DNA of 64,000 nucleotides, from assembly GCA_964402505.1 (NCBI GenBank), contig CAYOCP010000009.1, positions 1 through 64,000 on the forward strand. The letters run 5' to 3'. Shown here in pieces: positions 57,598-64,000 of the stretch. The notes beneath the pieces are model-generated. The model was not told where the DNA came from, searched no databases, and was given only the letters and a program-made list of their open reading frames with translations. Origin of the DNA: SLRI01 sp964402505 (GTDB lineage: Bacteria > Pseudomonadota > Alphaproteobacteria > Geminicoccales > Geminicoccaceae). The first letter of the stretch is position 1. Every line of letters begins with the position of its first letter. Both the position numbers and the translations under genes were made by a program.

Positions 57598-57619
57598 GCA
57601 CGATCCTTCCCGATCGTGC
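57598..57619. promoter_or_regulatory. Perfect 8-bp dyad in the leader region of small-protein gene 6
   Basis: GCACGATC (57598-57605) and GATCGTGC (57612-57619) form a perfect inverted repeat with a 6-nt spacer, 20 nt from the start codon. Could be an operator or a 5'-leader RNA hairpin. Confidence 0.45.
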
Positions 57620-57789
57620 AATTGATTTCTTGCCCACTCAGCCACCCGGAGAACCGCCCAAGCTCGAACTGGAAAGCCTGAAAACTATCCATATCCGATA
57701 AGAACTTAGAACGATTTCTCGCGGAACCGCAATTCACCCTTTGGATGATGGCCGAAAGTGGATAGGCGATCACGCTGCTCCAGAGCCGC

Positions 57790-58239
57790 TCAGAACGCCC
57801 ACTCGCTGGAATAGGCGTAGACGTAGGTGTAGCTGAAATCGTAGGCGTAGTTGGCACCGCTGCCGCTGGCATTGAACGGCTTGACGATGACGTTGTCCCC
57901 CTGCGCGTCGAGAACGCCCGTGTCGGCATTGGCGGTCGAGTTCTTGCCGAGCGCCAGACCGAAGCTCGAGACGCTGCCGCCGGCGGTGGAGAAGGTCGGC
58001 GAGGCCGTGGAGGCAGCGGTGAAATTGGTCGTCGAGAACGACGAGACCGGCCCCGTGGCATCGGACTGCCCGAAGGCGGTGAAGCCGGTCAGCATGGCGC
58101 CCGCGGTCACCGCGTCGAGCTGGGCGGTGTCGAGCCGCAGCGGCTCTCCGGCTTCCGCCGAAAGCTGCGGCAGCGCCGCGGCCAGGGCCGCGAGGCCGGC
58201 CAGGGCGGCGGCCTTCCTGGGGGAGATCGAAATCGGCAT
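57790..58239 (-). CDS. Exported double-glycine-like leader protein 7 (LDTAQLDAVTAG), Ser/Thr/Tyr-rich
   Basis: A 149-residue protein with a long signal (1-30, cleavage near AEA), motif LDTAQLDAVTAG at 36-47, and a mature part rich in Ser, Thr, Asn and Tyr (TTNFTAASTASPTFSTAGG; YDFSYTYVYAYSSEWAF). The C-terminus ends in Phe after an aromatic alternation, typical of beta-strand-forming secreted proteins. It is divergent from the C39 peptidase/barrel genes across a 473-nt region. Confidence 0.82.
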   Translation of the reverse strand: MPISISPRKAAALAGLAALAAALPQLSAEAGEPLRLDTAQLDAVTAGAMLTGFTAFGQSDATGPVSSFSTTNFTAASTASPTFSTAGGSVSSFGLALGKNSTANADTGVLDAQGDNVIVKPFNASGSGANYAYDFSYTYVYAYSSEWAF

Positions 58240-58712
58240 CGCATTTACCTCTCTGTCTTGGCCTGCCTGGCCGAGGAACCCTTCGATCGACCTTAGCGAC
58301 GGAGCCCGGTAGAAGCAGCCGCGACGGTCAGAACCGTGTGTGGAGAAGATGCCAGCACTTTCACCGTTCGCGCAACTTGTTCAAAAGGCCATACGACTTT
58401 TGAACCATTGTGGCGATCCGCACATTAAGCTTAACGGACCGTCACTTAGCGATGATCGAATGGATCTGGAGATTTAAACCGTGGGTTTGGTCTGCTCATC
58501 GGCGATTGTCCTCCTCCGGTCGAGCCGGCCGAGCATCGCACAGGCGGATCGCCGATGCACAGCCCATCGGCCCCCGATCCAGCCCGCCGCTGTTGCTTGC
58601 GCGCGCGGCGTGGCATTAGGGTAACGGCGGATCGCGATCACGGCGGGCCTGACGGGCGGGAGTTGACCGCCTCGGCGATGGATCCCTATCCCGCGTGGAG
58701 GAGGTGGCGACA
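58240..58712. promoter_or_regulatory. Divergent regulatory region of the export system with a 9-bp inverted repeat
   Basis: 473 nt between small-protein gene 7 (minus) and the C39 gene (plus) with no gene I can support. It is distinctly AT-rich in the middle. GTTCAAAAG (58379-58387) and CTTTTGAAC (58397-58405) are a perfect 9-bp inverted repeat with a 9-nt spacer, a good operator candidate. TTAAGCTTAA (58425-58434) and AAACC-GTG-GGTTT (58476-58488) are further small palindromes. The LuxR-type regulator encoded downstream is a natural candidate ligand. Confidence 0.55.
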
Positions 58713-59342
58713 TTGGCGCACTCGAGTAGGCGGAACTTTCTCGCAGGCTTCGGCCTTCTGGCGGCGGGAGCTACCACTCCGGGCTTAGCCGTGGCCCAGT
58801 CGGTCCGAAGCGTCATGGAGATGCGCCGCCGCCACGTGGTGATCCAGGAGTTCGACATAAGCTGTGCCGCGGCCGCCCTGGCCACGCTCCTGACCTACCA
58901 GCACGGCGATCGCATCACCGAGCGCGAGATCGCGCTCGGCCTCATCGACCGGCCGGAATACATCGAGAACCCCGCCCTCGTCCGCTTGCGCCAGGGCTTC
59001 TCGCTCCTCGACCTCAAGCGCTTCGTCGACAAGCGAGGCTACGAGGGGATCGGCTTCGGCCAGCTCGATTACGAGCATGTGCTGGACTACGCACCGATCA
59101 TCGTGCCGCTCGATCTGCAGGGCTTTCGCCACTTCGTCGTCTTTCGGGGCGAGCTCGGCGGCAGCGTGCTGCTCGCCGATCCGGCCTACGGCAATCGCAC
59201 GATGAGCCGGCAGCGGTTCATGGATACCTGGATCGACTTTCCGCAGCTCGGACGGGTCGGCTTCGTGGTGGAGCGGCGCGACGGGCTCATCCCGCCGAAC
59301 CGCCTGGAGCCGACCCTGGCCGAGTTCCTGGTGCTTCGCTGA
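58713..59342 (+). CDS. Tat-exported C39-family cysteine peptidase (FapD-like)
   Basis: A 209-residue papain-fold peptidase of family C39. The N-terminus SSRRNFLAGFGLLAAG is a twin-arginine signal, so it acts in the periplasm as a free enzyme, without the ABC transporter usually attached. The catalytic triad is intact: Cys51 in EFDISCAAAALATLLTY, His140 in GFRHFVVF and Asp156 in LADPAYG. The GFSLLDLKRF block matches the C39 proteins of functional-amyloid (FapD) operons. TTG 58713 is chosen (GGAGGTGG upstream); a GTG at 58695 is possible. The next gene, 24 nt on, encodes the outer-membrane barrel. Probable substrates are the seven neighbouring LDxVxAG proteins. Confidence 0.85.
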   Translation: MAHSSRRNFLAGFGLLAAGATTPGLAVAQSVRSVMEMRRRHVVIQEFDISCAAAALATLLTYQHGDRITEREIALGLIDRPEYIENPALVRLRQGFSLLDLKRFVDKRGYEGIGFGQLDYEHVLDYAPIIVPLDLQGFRHFVVFRGELGGSVLLADPAYGNRTMSRQRFMDTWIDFPQLGRVGFVVERRDGLIPPNRLEPTLAEFLVLR

Positions 59343-59366
59343 GCCTCATCAGAAGTGGTAGACTTC

Positions 59367-60548
59367 ATGCACCGTCGGCACCCGACATCCCCACGAACCC
59401 CGCGCCTGCCGCTGGCGGCCCTGGCGACCGCCGTCGCCGTCCTGCACGTTTCGGGTCCCGCGGCGGCGCAGGATGCGACGCCGGTCAGCGATGCGACCCT
59501 GCAGGAGGAGCTGAAGGCGCGCGACGCCGTCATCATCGAGCTGATGCGGCGGGTCGACGAGCTCGAGCGCCGGCTGGGGGGCGAGGCGGCACCGCCCGCG
59601 GAGGCAGGGGCCGAGGCACTTCCCAAAGCGCCGGCCGAGGAGCCGGAGGCGGTGGAGGCCGCCGAGGCACCGTCAGCTCCCGCCGCGCGCGGCCTGATCG
59701 ACGTGGACGAGCTCGCGGCGGAGCGGGCTCTCGAGCGCACCCTGGTCGATGTGGGAGCCCTTCTGCTGCCCGCGGGGCAGTCGGAGATAGCACCCGTGGT
59801 CGGCTTCACCAGGCGTGATTCGAACTTCCCGACCGTCGCCGGCGCGCAGGTCGCCAACGCGAACACGGAACGCAACGAGTTCGCCTTCGATCTCGGGCTC
59901 AATGTCGGGCTGCCCTTCGATTCGCAGTTCGAGCTCAACCTGCCGTTCGACCTCGTCAACGAGCAGGCCAATCTCGACATCAACGGCGGCGTGGCGAACT
60001 CGCAGGAGCGCACGGGCTACGGGCTCGGCGACATCACGCTCGGCTTCGCCAAGACGCTGCTGCGCGAGGGCGAGTGGCGGCCCGATCTGGTCGGCCGCAT
60101 CGTCTGGGACACCGCCACGGGCGACCAGTTCGACGACGGGGTGTTTCTCGGCAATGGCTTCCACCAGATTCGCGGCCAGCTCGTCGCCGTGAAGCGCCAG
60201 GACCCGCTCGCCTTCGTCGCGGGCTTCACCTACAGCTATTCCTTCGAGGACGACGACGTGGATCTCGGCAACGAGTACGCGCTGTCGCTCGGTGCCGCCC
60301 TGGCCCTCAGCCCCGAGACGTCGCTCAACGTGGCACTCAACCAGACCTATTCCGACGATGTCGAGGTCAATGGCGAGAAGATCAACGGCAGCGATCAGCT
60401 CGCCTCGAGCTTCGATTTCGGCGGCTCGGCCATCATCGCCCCGCGCACGCTCTTCCGGCTGAGCACGAGCATCGGTTTGACCGACGACGCGCCCGACTAC
60501 GCGGTCCGCGCCACGGTCGCCTACCGCTTCAACACGCCATTCTTCTGA
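59367..60548 (+). CDS. Outer-membrane beta-barrel with N-terminal coiled coil (FapF-like transporter)
   Basis: A 393-residue exported protein. Signal peptide 1-35 (AAAQ), a heptad-patterned coiled coil at about 44-66 (LKARDAVIIELMRRVDELERRL), an Ala/Pro/Glu-rich linker (67-105), then a region of about 270 residues of alternating beta-strands (FDLGLNVGLPFDSQFELNLP, YALSLGAALALSPETSLNVAL), ending in a C-terminal Phe after YRFNTPFF as in outer-membrane proteins. FapF of Pseudomonas has the same coiled coil plus barrel layout and secretes amyloid subunits; general Phenol_MetA_deg-type porins are the alternative. Cotranscribed with the C39 gene. Confidence 0.8.
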   Translation: MHRRHPTSPRTPRLPLAALATAVAVLHVSGPAAAQDATPVSDATLQEELKARDAVIIELMRRVDELERRLGGEAAPPAEAGAEALPKAPAEEPEAVEAAEAPSAPAARGLIDVDELAAERALERTLVDVGALLLPAGQSEIAPVVGFTRRDSNFPTVAGAQVANANTERNEFAFDLGLNVGLPFDSQFELNLPFDLVNEQANLDINGGVANSQERTGYGLGDITLGFAKTLLREGEWRPDLVGRIVWDTATGDQFDDGVFLGNGFHQIRGQLVAVKRQDPLAFVAGFTYSYSFEDDDVDLGNEYALSLGAALALSPETSLNVALNQTYSDDVEVNGEKINGSDQLASSFDFGGSAIIAPRTLFRLSTSIGLTDDAPDYAVRATVAYRFNTPFF

Positions 60549-61347
60549 CGGCCGCCAGGTGGCGCTGCGCCAACAGCGCCACCTCGGTGCGGTTCTTGGC
60601 GTTCAGCCGCCGCATGATCTGCCGGACATGCACCTTGACCGTGCTCTCGGTCATCCGCAGGCGGGTGGCGATCACCTTGTTGGGGTGGCCTTCCTGGAGG
60701 ATTTCCAGAACGTCGATCTGGCGCGGCGTCAGCTCCTGAGCGAGCGTCGAGCCATCCGCCGCCCCATTCGCGAGCTCGCCCCCGGCTTCGGCCGAGACGG
60801 GCCGCATCTCCTGCCGCAACCACTGGCTGACGAGGCCGCCCGGCACGTACATGCCGCCCGCCTGGACCAGCGACAGCGCCTTGCACATCAGGGGCGGCTC
60901 CTCGGAGGTGGCGATGAACCCCATGGCCCCCGCCGAAAGCGCGCTGCGCGCCTCCTCGGGCTCGGTGCGATCGGACAGGATCACGACCGGCACCGGGCCG
61001 AGATGGGTGACCAGGCGGTCGAGATCCGCGCGGGTCGCCGGATCCTGGACGGAAAGGCTGCCGACGCTGAAGATCACGAGCGAGGGCGGAACCTCCCGTG
61101 AAAGGCTCCCACGGGTCAGCTCGTCCACCGAGACGGGGACGATCTGCTGGCGGAGCGCATCCGAATCGCAGAGGTAGTGCGACAGGCAGGCCCGGTTGAT
61201 CGGCCGCGAATCGACCAGGGCGAGCCACGGGTCGGTACGCAGGCCATCACCCGAGGTGACGGCACGGATCACCTTGGGGGCGCTGGGGGCGCTCGGGGCA
61301 CCGTCGCGAATGGGCGGCGAATCGTTCGCTGATGAGCTCGCCAACAT
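60529..61347 (-). CDS. LuxR/FixJ-type regulator with degenerate receiver domain
   Basis: A 272-residue regulator. Residues 38-160 have the layout of a response-regulator receiver (WLALVDSRPINRACLSHYLC) but the acidic pair is reduced to one Asp and the phosphoacceptor strand reads LVIFSVGSL, with no Asp. Residues 200-265 are a LuxR HTH (LTPRQIDVLEILQEGHPNK, ESTVKVHVRQIMRRLNA). Phospho-independent regulators of this kind (CsgD, VpsT) control amyloid or biofilm matrix, some by c-di-GMP. Its 3' end overlaps the barrel gene by 20 nt. ATG 61347 follows GGGGAGAGAG. Confidence 0.85.
   Translation of the reverse strand: MLASSSANDSPPIRDGAPSAPSAPKVIRAVTSGDGLRTDPWLALVDSRPINRACLSHYLCDSDALRQQIVPVSVDELTRGSLSREVPPSLVIFSVGSLSVQDPATRADLDRLVTHLGPVPVVILSDRTEPEEARSALSAGAMGFIATSEEPPLMCKALSLVQAGGMYVPGGLVSQWLRQEMRPVSAEAGGELANGAADGSTLAQELTPRQIDVLEILQEGHPNKVIATRLRMTESTVKVHVRQIMRRLNAKNRTEVALLAQRHLAAVRRMAC
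60558..60585. repeat. Perfect 11-bp inverted repeat after the outer-membrane barrel gene
   Basis: AGGTGGCGCTG (60558-60568) pairs exactly with 60575-60585, 6-nt loop, 10 nt after the barrel stop and inside the last codons of the convergent LuxR gene. Likely terminator of the C39-barrel transcript. Confidence 0.55.
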
Positions 61348-61731
61348 GATCGTCTCTCTCCCCTCCGACTCCTACACCCGAAGTGGTATGCGGAACCATT
61401 GCTGCTGCGGGGCCCTTAACCCTACCGTTCGAGACGAGCATCTCCGGCAGAGTCTTTGTGCTTAAGGCGCGTTAATACAATCGATGAAATTTTCATCTTT
61501 TGCAAGAGAGTAGGGAGCGCTCTCGCTGTAGAATAGTACCTACGGTGATGTTCAACCCACGGGCTATCGGCGAAAAGGCCATTCGTCTTAAGTTTCCGTC
61601 GACATCCCTCGCGCCGCCGGTCGCGCCGAAACCGTCCTCCGCCGCCTCGACCCGACGCCCGATTCCTGCAGAAGGACGAGCATCGCGTCGAGAGCCGGCC
61701 GTTTCGCCCTCGATCACTATGCCGTGATCGG
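61348..61731. promoter_or_regulatory. Intergenic region upstream of the LuxR-type gene
   Basis: 384 nt, AT-richer than the rest, containing the near-perfect palindrome GATGAAATTTTCATC (61483-61497) about 140 nt upstream of the regulator start. It likely holds the regulator promoter. The 3' half receives the end of the ydbL operon. No convincing ORF or RNA gene. Confidence 0.45.
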
Positions 61732-62085
61732 CTAGCGCTGCCGCCATTTCCCGTCGGCGCCGAGCACCCACTCGCCCTGGCCCGCCCGCTCCACCAGCCG
61801 CTCTCCCGCCAGTTGCGCCACCACCTCGATCGGCACGCCCCGACGCTCGGCGATGGCGGCGTACTCCGCCCGGCGCCCGGCGTTGATCTCGCCGGCGAGC
61901 GCTCGCACCTCGGGCGACGCATCGGCCCTGACGACGCCGACGAAGCCGTCGATCCGTTCCCCCAGAAGCCCCTGCCGCTTCGCCTGCGCGAGGTCCTGGG
62001 CCATGGCCGGCGGCGGGACGCCGGCGAGCGCCAGCAGGGCGCCGGCGGCGAGGGCGGCACGGCGGGTGACCTTGGAATGCATCAT
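61732..62085 (-). CDS. ydbL: YdbL-family protein (DUF1318)
   Basis: A 117-residue exported protein with a Sec-like signal (VTRRAALAAGALLALAG). The mature part matches YdbL: QAKRQGLLGERIDGFVG, RADASPEVRALAGEINAGRR, and the C-terminal GEWVLGADGKWRQR. YdbL works with YdbH and YnbE in phospholipid transport between membranes and in cell-envelope homeostasis. It is third in the ydbH-ynbE-ydbL order, 5 nt after ynbE, with GGAGG upstream of ATG 62085. Confidence 0.9.
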   Translation of the reverse strand: MMHSKVTRRAALAAGALLALAGVPPPAMAQDLAQAKRQGLLGERIDGFVGVVRADASPEVRALAGEINAGRRAEYAAIAERRGVPIEVVAQLAGERLVERAGQGEWVLGADGKWRQR

Positions 62086-62090
62086 CGGCG

Positions 62091-62264
62091 CTAGCCTCCG
62101 AACAGCTCCGGATCCTCCAGAAGCTCGTCGAGGTCGCGCTCGACGCGGACCCGGACCTCCTGCTCGATCTTGACGTTGAGATTGATGACGATCGGCTCCT
62201 TGGGCGCCTCGAGCTTGACCGTCGGCTGACAGCCGAGCAGCGCCGCGGCCAAGGGCAGGAGCAC
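62091..62264 (-). CDS. ynbE: YnbE-like lipoprotein
   Basis: A short lipoprotein. The body matches YnbE: lipobox ALLGC, then QPTVKLEAPKEPIVINLNVK and DLDELLEDPELF. YnbE bridges YdbH to the outer membrane. The start is odd: no ATG, GTG or TTG lies at the expected place and the nearest canonical start is GTG 62264, giving only 11 residues before the lipobox Cys with no basic n-region. The homologous N-terminus would begin at a CTT codon (62279-62277, LRIGVLLPLA). A T7 tract (minus strand, 62286-62280) just upstream could hide a frameshift or sequencing error. Confidence 0.78.
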   Translation of the reverse strand: MLLPLAAALLGCQPTVKLEAPKEPIVINLNVKIEQEVRVRVERDLDELLEDPELFGG

Positions 62265-62310
62265 GCCGATGCGAAGCCCAAAAAAACGCGCCGGAGCGCC
62301 GGCCCCCGGA

Positions 62311-63387
62311 TCACCGCACGAGATCCTGCAAGGCTTGCCGCAGGCGGTCCGGCAGCTCGAGCGCGTTCCTTCCGGCGGCGACGAGCCCGAGGATCGGGGC
62401 TTCGAGATCGAGATTGAGCTCAATGGGATGGCCCTCGTAAAGCTCGGGATTGCCGCCCTCGAGATGCAGCGCCACGTCGATGTCGCCGTCGAGAAAGCCC
62501 TCGACCGTCAGCGTGGCGGCATCGTAGTGGAAATCGGCGAGCGCCGCGACGAGCAGATCGACGTTGGCACCCTGATTCGTCAGGAACGGCGGCGGCTCGG
62601 CGGGCCGGTAGCGGATCACGCCGGGCCCTCGCGCGGCGATCCGGCTCGCCTCGAGATAGAGCCTGCCCGCCTCGGTGAAGCTGAAGGCGAGGTCGGCATC
62701 GAGGATGCCCTCGATGGAGAGATCGGGAATGGCGAGCCGCTCGACCATGAGGCCCGGCTCGAGGCCTTCGATCCGCAGCGCCTGCGGTGCCGCCGTCCGC
62801 GGCGGCCAGAGGCGGTCGAGGCTGATCGTGCCGTCGATCGGGCCGACGGGGCCATAGGGTGTGGCGAACGCGATACCTTCGATCGCCAGCGTCAGGCCGG
62901 CCGACCCGGCCGCGCCCCGCTGCCAGTCGAGGGCGAGGTCGATCGAGCCCCGCGCATCGCTCAGCACCTCCCGAAGCGGCGACCAGAGCCGGCCCGGCTG
63001 CAACCCGCCCGGCGTGAAGCGCAGCTTTTCCATGGCGAGTGAAACCTCGTCCGGCGAGGCACCCTTGCCGGTCCCCTCGAAGCGCAGCACGAGCTCGCCC
63101 CTGCCGCTGGCGATCACGCCCGCCATTCGCCAGCCCGTGCCGCGCGGCACGAGCCGCAGGCTCGCCCAGAGCGGGATCGTGCCGGCAGGACCCTCGATCC
63201 GCTCGACGCTGAGCGCCGTGGCCGCCCCCGGCCGGCGCGTGACCTCGACATGGGAGAGCACCGCCGACCACGCCCCCCGGGCGACGGCGAGCCTGCCGAT
63301 CCGCACGGTCTCGGGCAGCCACGAGGCGGCGGCGGTCGAGGCGAGCCAGAGCCAGAGACCGATACAGCCGCAGGCGAGGCCCCTCAC
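62311..63387 (-). CDS. ydbH: YdbH-like intermembrane transport/AsmA-like protein
   Basis: A 358-residue protein with an N-terminal signal or anchor (GCIGLWLWLASTAAA) and repetitive beta-rich AsmA/DUF748-like strands, including RFTPGGLQPGRLW and the C-terminal LTNQGANVDLLVAALADFHYDAATLTVEG. YdbH with TamB and YhdP transports phospholipids between membranes; this version is far shorter than the E. coli protein (about 880 residues) and looks like the C-terminal half. GTG 63387 overlaps the ppk2 stop by GTGA. It precedes ynbE and ydbL. Confidence 0.82.
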   Translation of the reverse strand: MRGLACGCIGLWLWLASTAAASWLPETVRIGRLAVARGAWSAVLSHVEVTRRPGAATALSVERIEGPAGTIPLWASLRLVPRGTGWRMAGVIASGRGELVLRFEGTGKGASPDEVSLAMEKLRFTPGGLQPGRLWSPLREVLSDARGSIDLALDWQRGAAGSAGLTLAIEGIAFATPYGPVGPIDGTISLDRLWPPRTAAPQALRIEGLEPGLMVERLAIPDLSIEGILDADLAFSFTEAGRLYLEASRIAARGPGVIRYRPAEPPPFLTNQGANVDLLVAALADFHYDAATLTVEGFLDGDIDVALHLEGGNPELYEGHPIELNLDLEAPILGLVAAGRNALELPDRLRQALQDLVR

Positions 63388-64000
63388 CCGCGACGCAGGC
63401 GCTTCTTTCGCAGATGCGGCGCCGCATCCAGGATGTGCCCGGCGGAACCGATCACCTGCCCGCTCGCGCCGACGATCAGCGGGTCCGGCGCATGCACCAG
63501 GGTCTCGTTCTTGTCAGGATAGGGCAGGAGATGAAGGAAGTGCCGCAGCGTCTCCAGCCGCGCCCGCTTCTTGTCGTCCGACTTCACGACCGTCCACGGC
63601 GCGTCGGCGGTGTCCGTGTAGAAGAACATCGCCTCCTTCGCCTCGGTGTAGTCGTCCCACTTGTCGATCGACGCCACGTCCATCGGCGAGAGCTTCCACT
63701 GCTTGAGCGGATCGCGCTCGCGCGCGGCGAAGCGGCGGCGCTGCTCCTCGCGCGTGACCGAGAACCAGTACTTGAAGAGCCACGTGCCCGTGCGGACCAG
63801 CATGCGCTCGAATTCCGGGCACTGCCGCATGAACTCCAGGTAGTCGTTGGGCTTGCAGAAGCCCATGACCCGCTCGACCCCGGCGCGATTGTACCAGGAG
63901 CGGTCGAAGAAGACGATCTCGCCCCCGGTCGGCAGATGCTGGACGTAGCGCTGGAAATACCACTGCGTCCGCTCCCGCTCGCTCGGTTTCTCCAGCGCCA
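63384..64000 (-). CDS. ppk2: Polyphosphate kinase 2 (partial, cut by right window edge)
   Basis: The C-terminal 205 residues or so of a PPK2 family protein; the N-terminus with Walker A is outside the window. Seen: TQWYFQRYVQHLPTGGEI, the FFDRSWYNRAGVERVMGF motif (Walker B region and lid) and WKLSPMDVASIDKWDDYTEAK, class I PPK2 features. It phosphorylates a nucleotide with polyphosphate, generally making GTP/ATP. It overlaps ydbH by GTGA and heads the leftward operon ppk2-ydbH-ynbE-ydbL. Confidence 0.93.
   Translation of the reverse strand, partial: ALEKPSERERTQWYFQRYVQHLPTGGEIVFFDRSWYNRAGVERVMGFCKPNDYLEFMRQCPEFERMLVRTGTWLFKYWFSVTREEQRRRFAARERDPLKQWKLSPMDVASIDKWDDYTEAKEAMFFYTDTADAPWTVVKSDDKKRARLETLRHFLHLLPYPDKNETLVHAPDPLIVGASGQVIGSAGHILDAAPHLRKKRLRRG

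Noticed and set aside
58410..58619. 69-codon ORF starting MAIRTLSLTDRHL, superficially like the LxxxxLDxV motif
   Set aside because: No signal peptide, no AG end of the motif, Arg-rich random-looking tail and no ribosome site; probably noncoding.
61500..61727. 75-codon ORF MQESRERSRCRIV upstream of ydbL
   Set aside because: Lies antisense to the region after ydbL, no ribosome site and no domain; likely spurious.

Overview
The window is strongly GC-rich, densely packed chromosomal DNA. The gene content (aerobic CO-dehydrogenase-type molybdenum hydroxylase cluster, ETF:ubiquinone oxidoreductase, CUT1 sugar ABC system, YdbH/YnbE/YdbL, PPK2, GlnA-like and HAE1-RND genes) fits an aerobic alphaproteobacterium, probably of the Rhodospirillales/Geminicoccales type. 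That placement is by gene style, not by a marker search. No rRNA, tRNA, IS element, prophage or CRISPR array was seen.

Left third (1-33.6 kb): central and carbohydrate metabolism plus housekeeping. It holds glgX, a sugar ABC importer without its ATPase, denD and an aldo/keto reductase, an RND efflux pair, a glutamine-synthetase-like gene that has lost metal ligands, and a coupled set (GH65 phosphorylase, ppsA, beta-phosphoglucomutase-like/trehalose-phosphatase fusion). Then come queA-coaD-gyrA, a 3-methyladenine glycosylase, ETF-QO, a diguanylate cyclase, map, an ABM-domain/2-hydroxyacid-dehydrogenase fusion, and an amidase with a small coupled partner.

Middle (33.7-49.0 kb): an orphan pyruvate-dehydrogenase-E1-like gene, then coxG-coxS-coxL-coxM (CoxL is form II, AYRGAGR). 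After a VanZ-like gene on the other strand comes a tightly overlapping maturation operon: moxR/coxD, coxE, two XdhC-type genes, a MoeA/MocA fusion, sufS, sufU-like, msrB. It reads as a complete factory for a sulfurated molybdenum-cytosine-dinucleotide enzyme.

Right part (49.3-61.4 kb): the most interesting region, an accessory surface/secretion island. A cadherin-like repeat protein is followed by seven small exported proteins. Each carries a Sec-type signal immediately followed by a 12-residue motif L-x4-(L/M)-D-x-V-x-A-G, which closely matches the double-glycine leader of C39-peptidase substrates. The same island encodes a Tat-exported soluble C39 peptidase with an intact Cys-His-Asp triad, an outer-membrane beta-barrel with an N-terminal coiled coil, a LuxR-type regulator with a degenerate receiver domain and a TPR/GT41 glycosyltransferase. 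The C39 plus coiled-coil-barrel pairing recalls FapD/FapF of the Pseudomonas functional-amyloid system, while the substrates look different. I propose an undescribed Fap-like export/assembly system with two-step processed substrates.

Right edge (61.7-64 kb): ydbL, ynbE, ydbH and a truncated ppk2 form one leftward operon.
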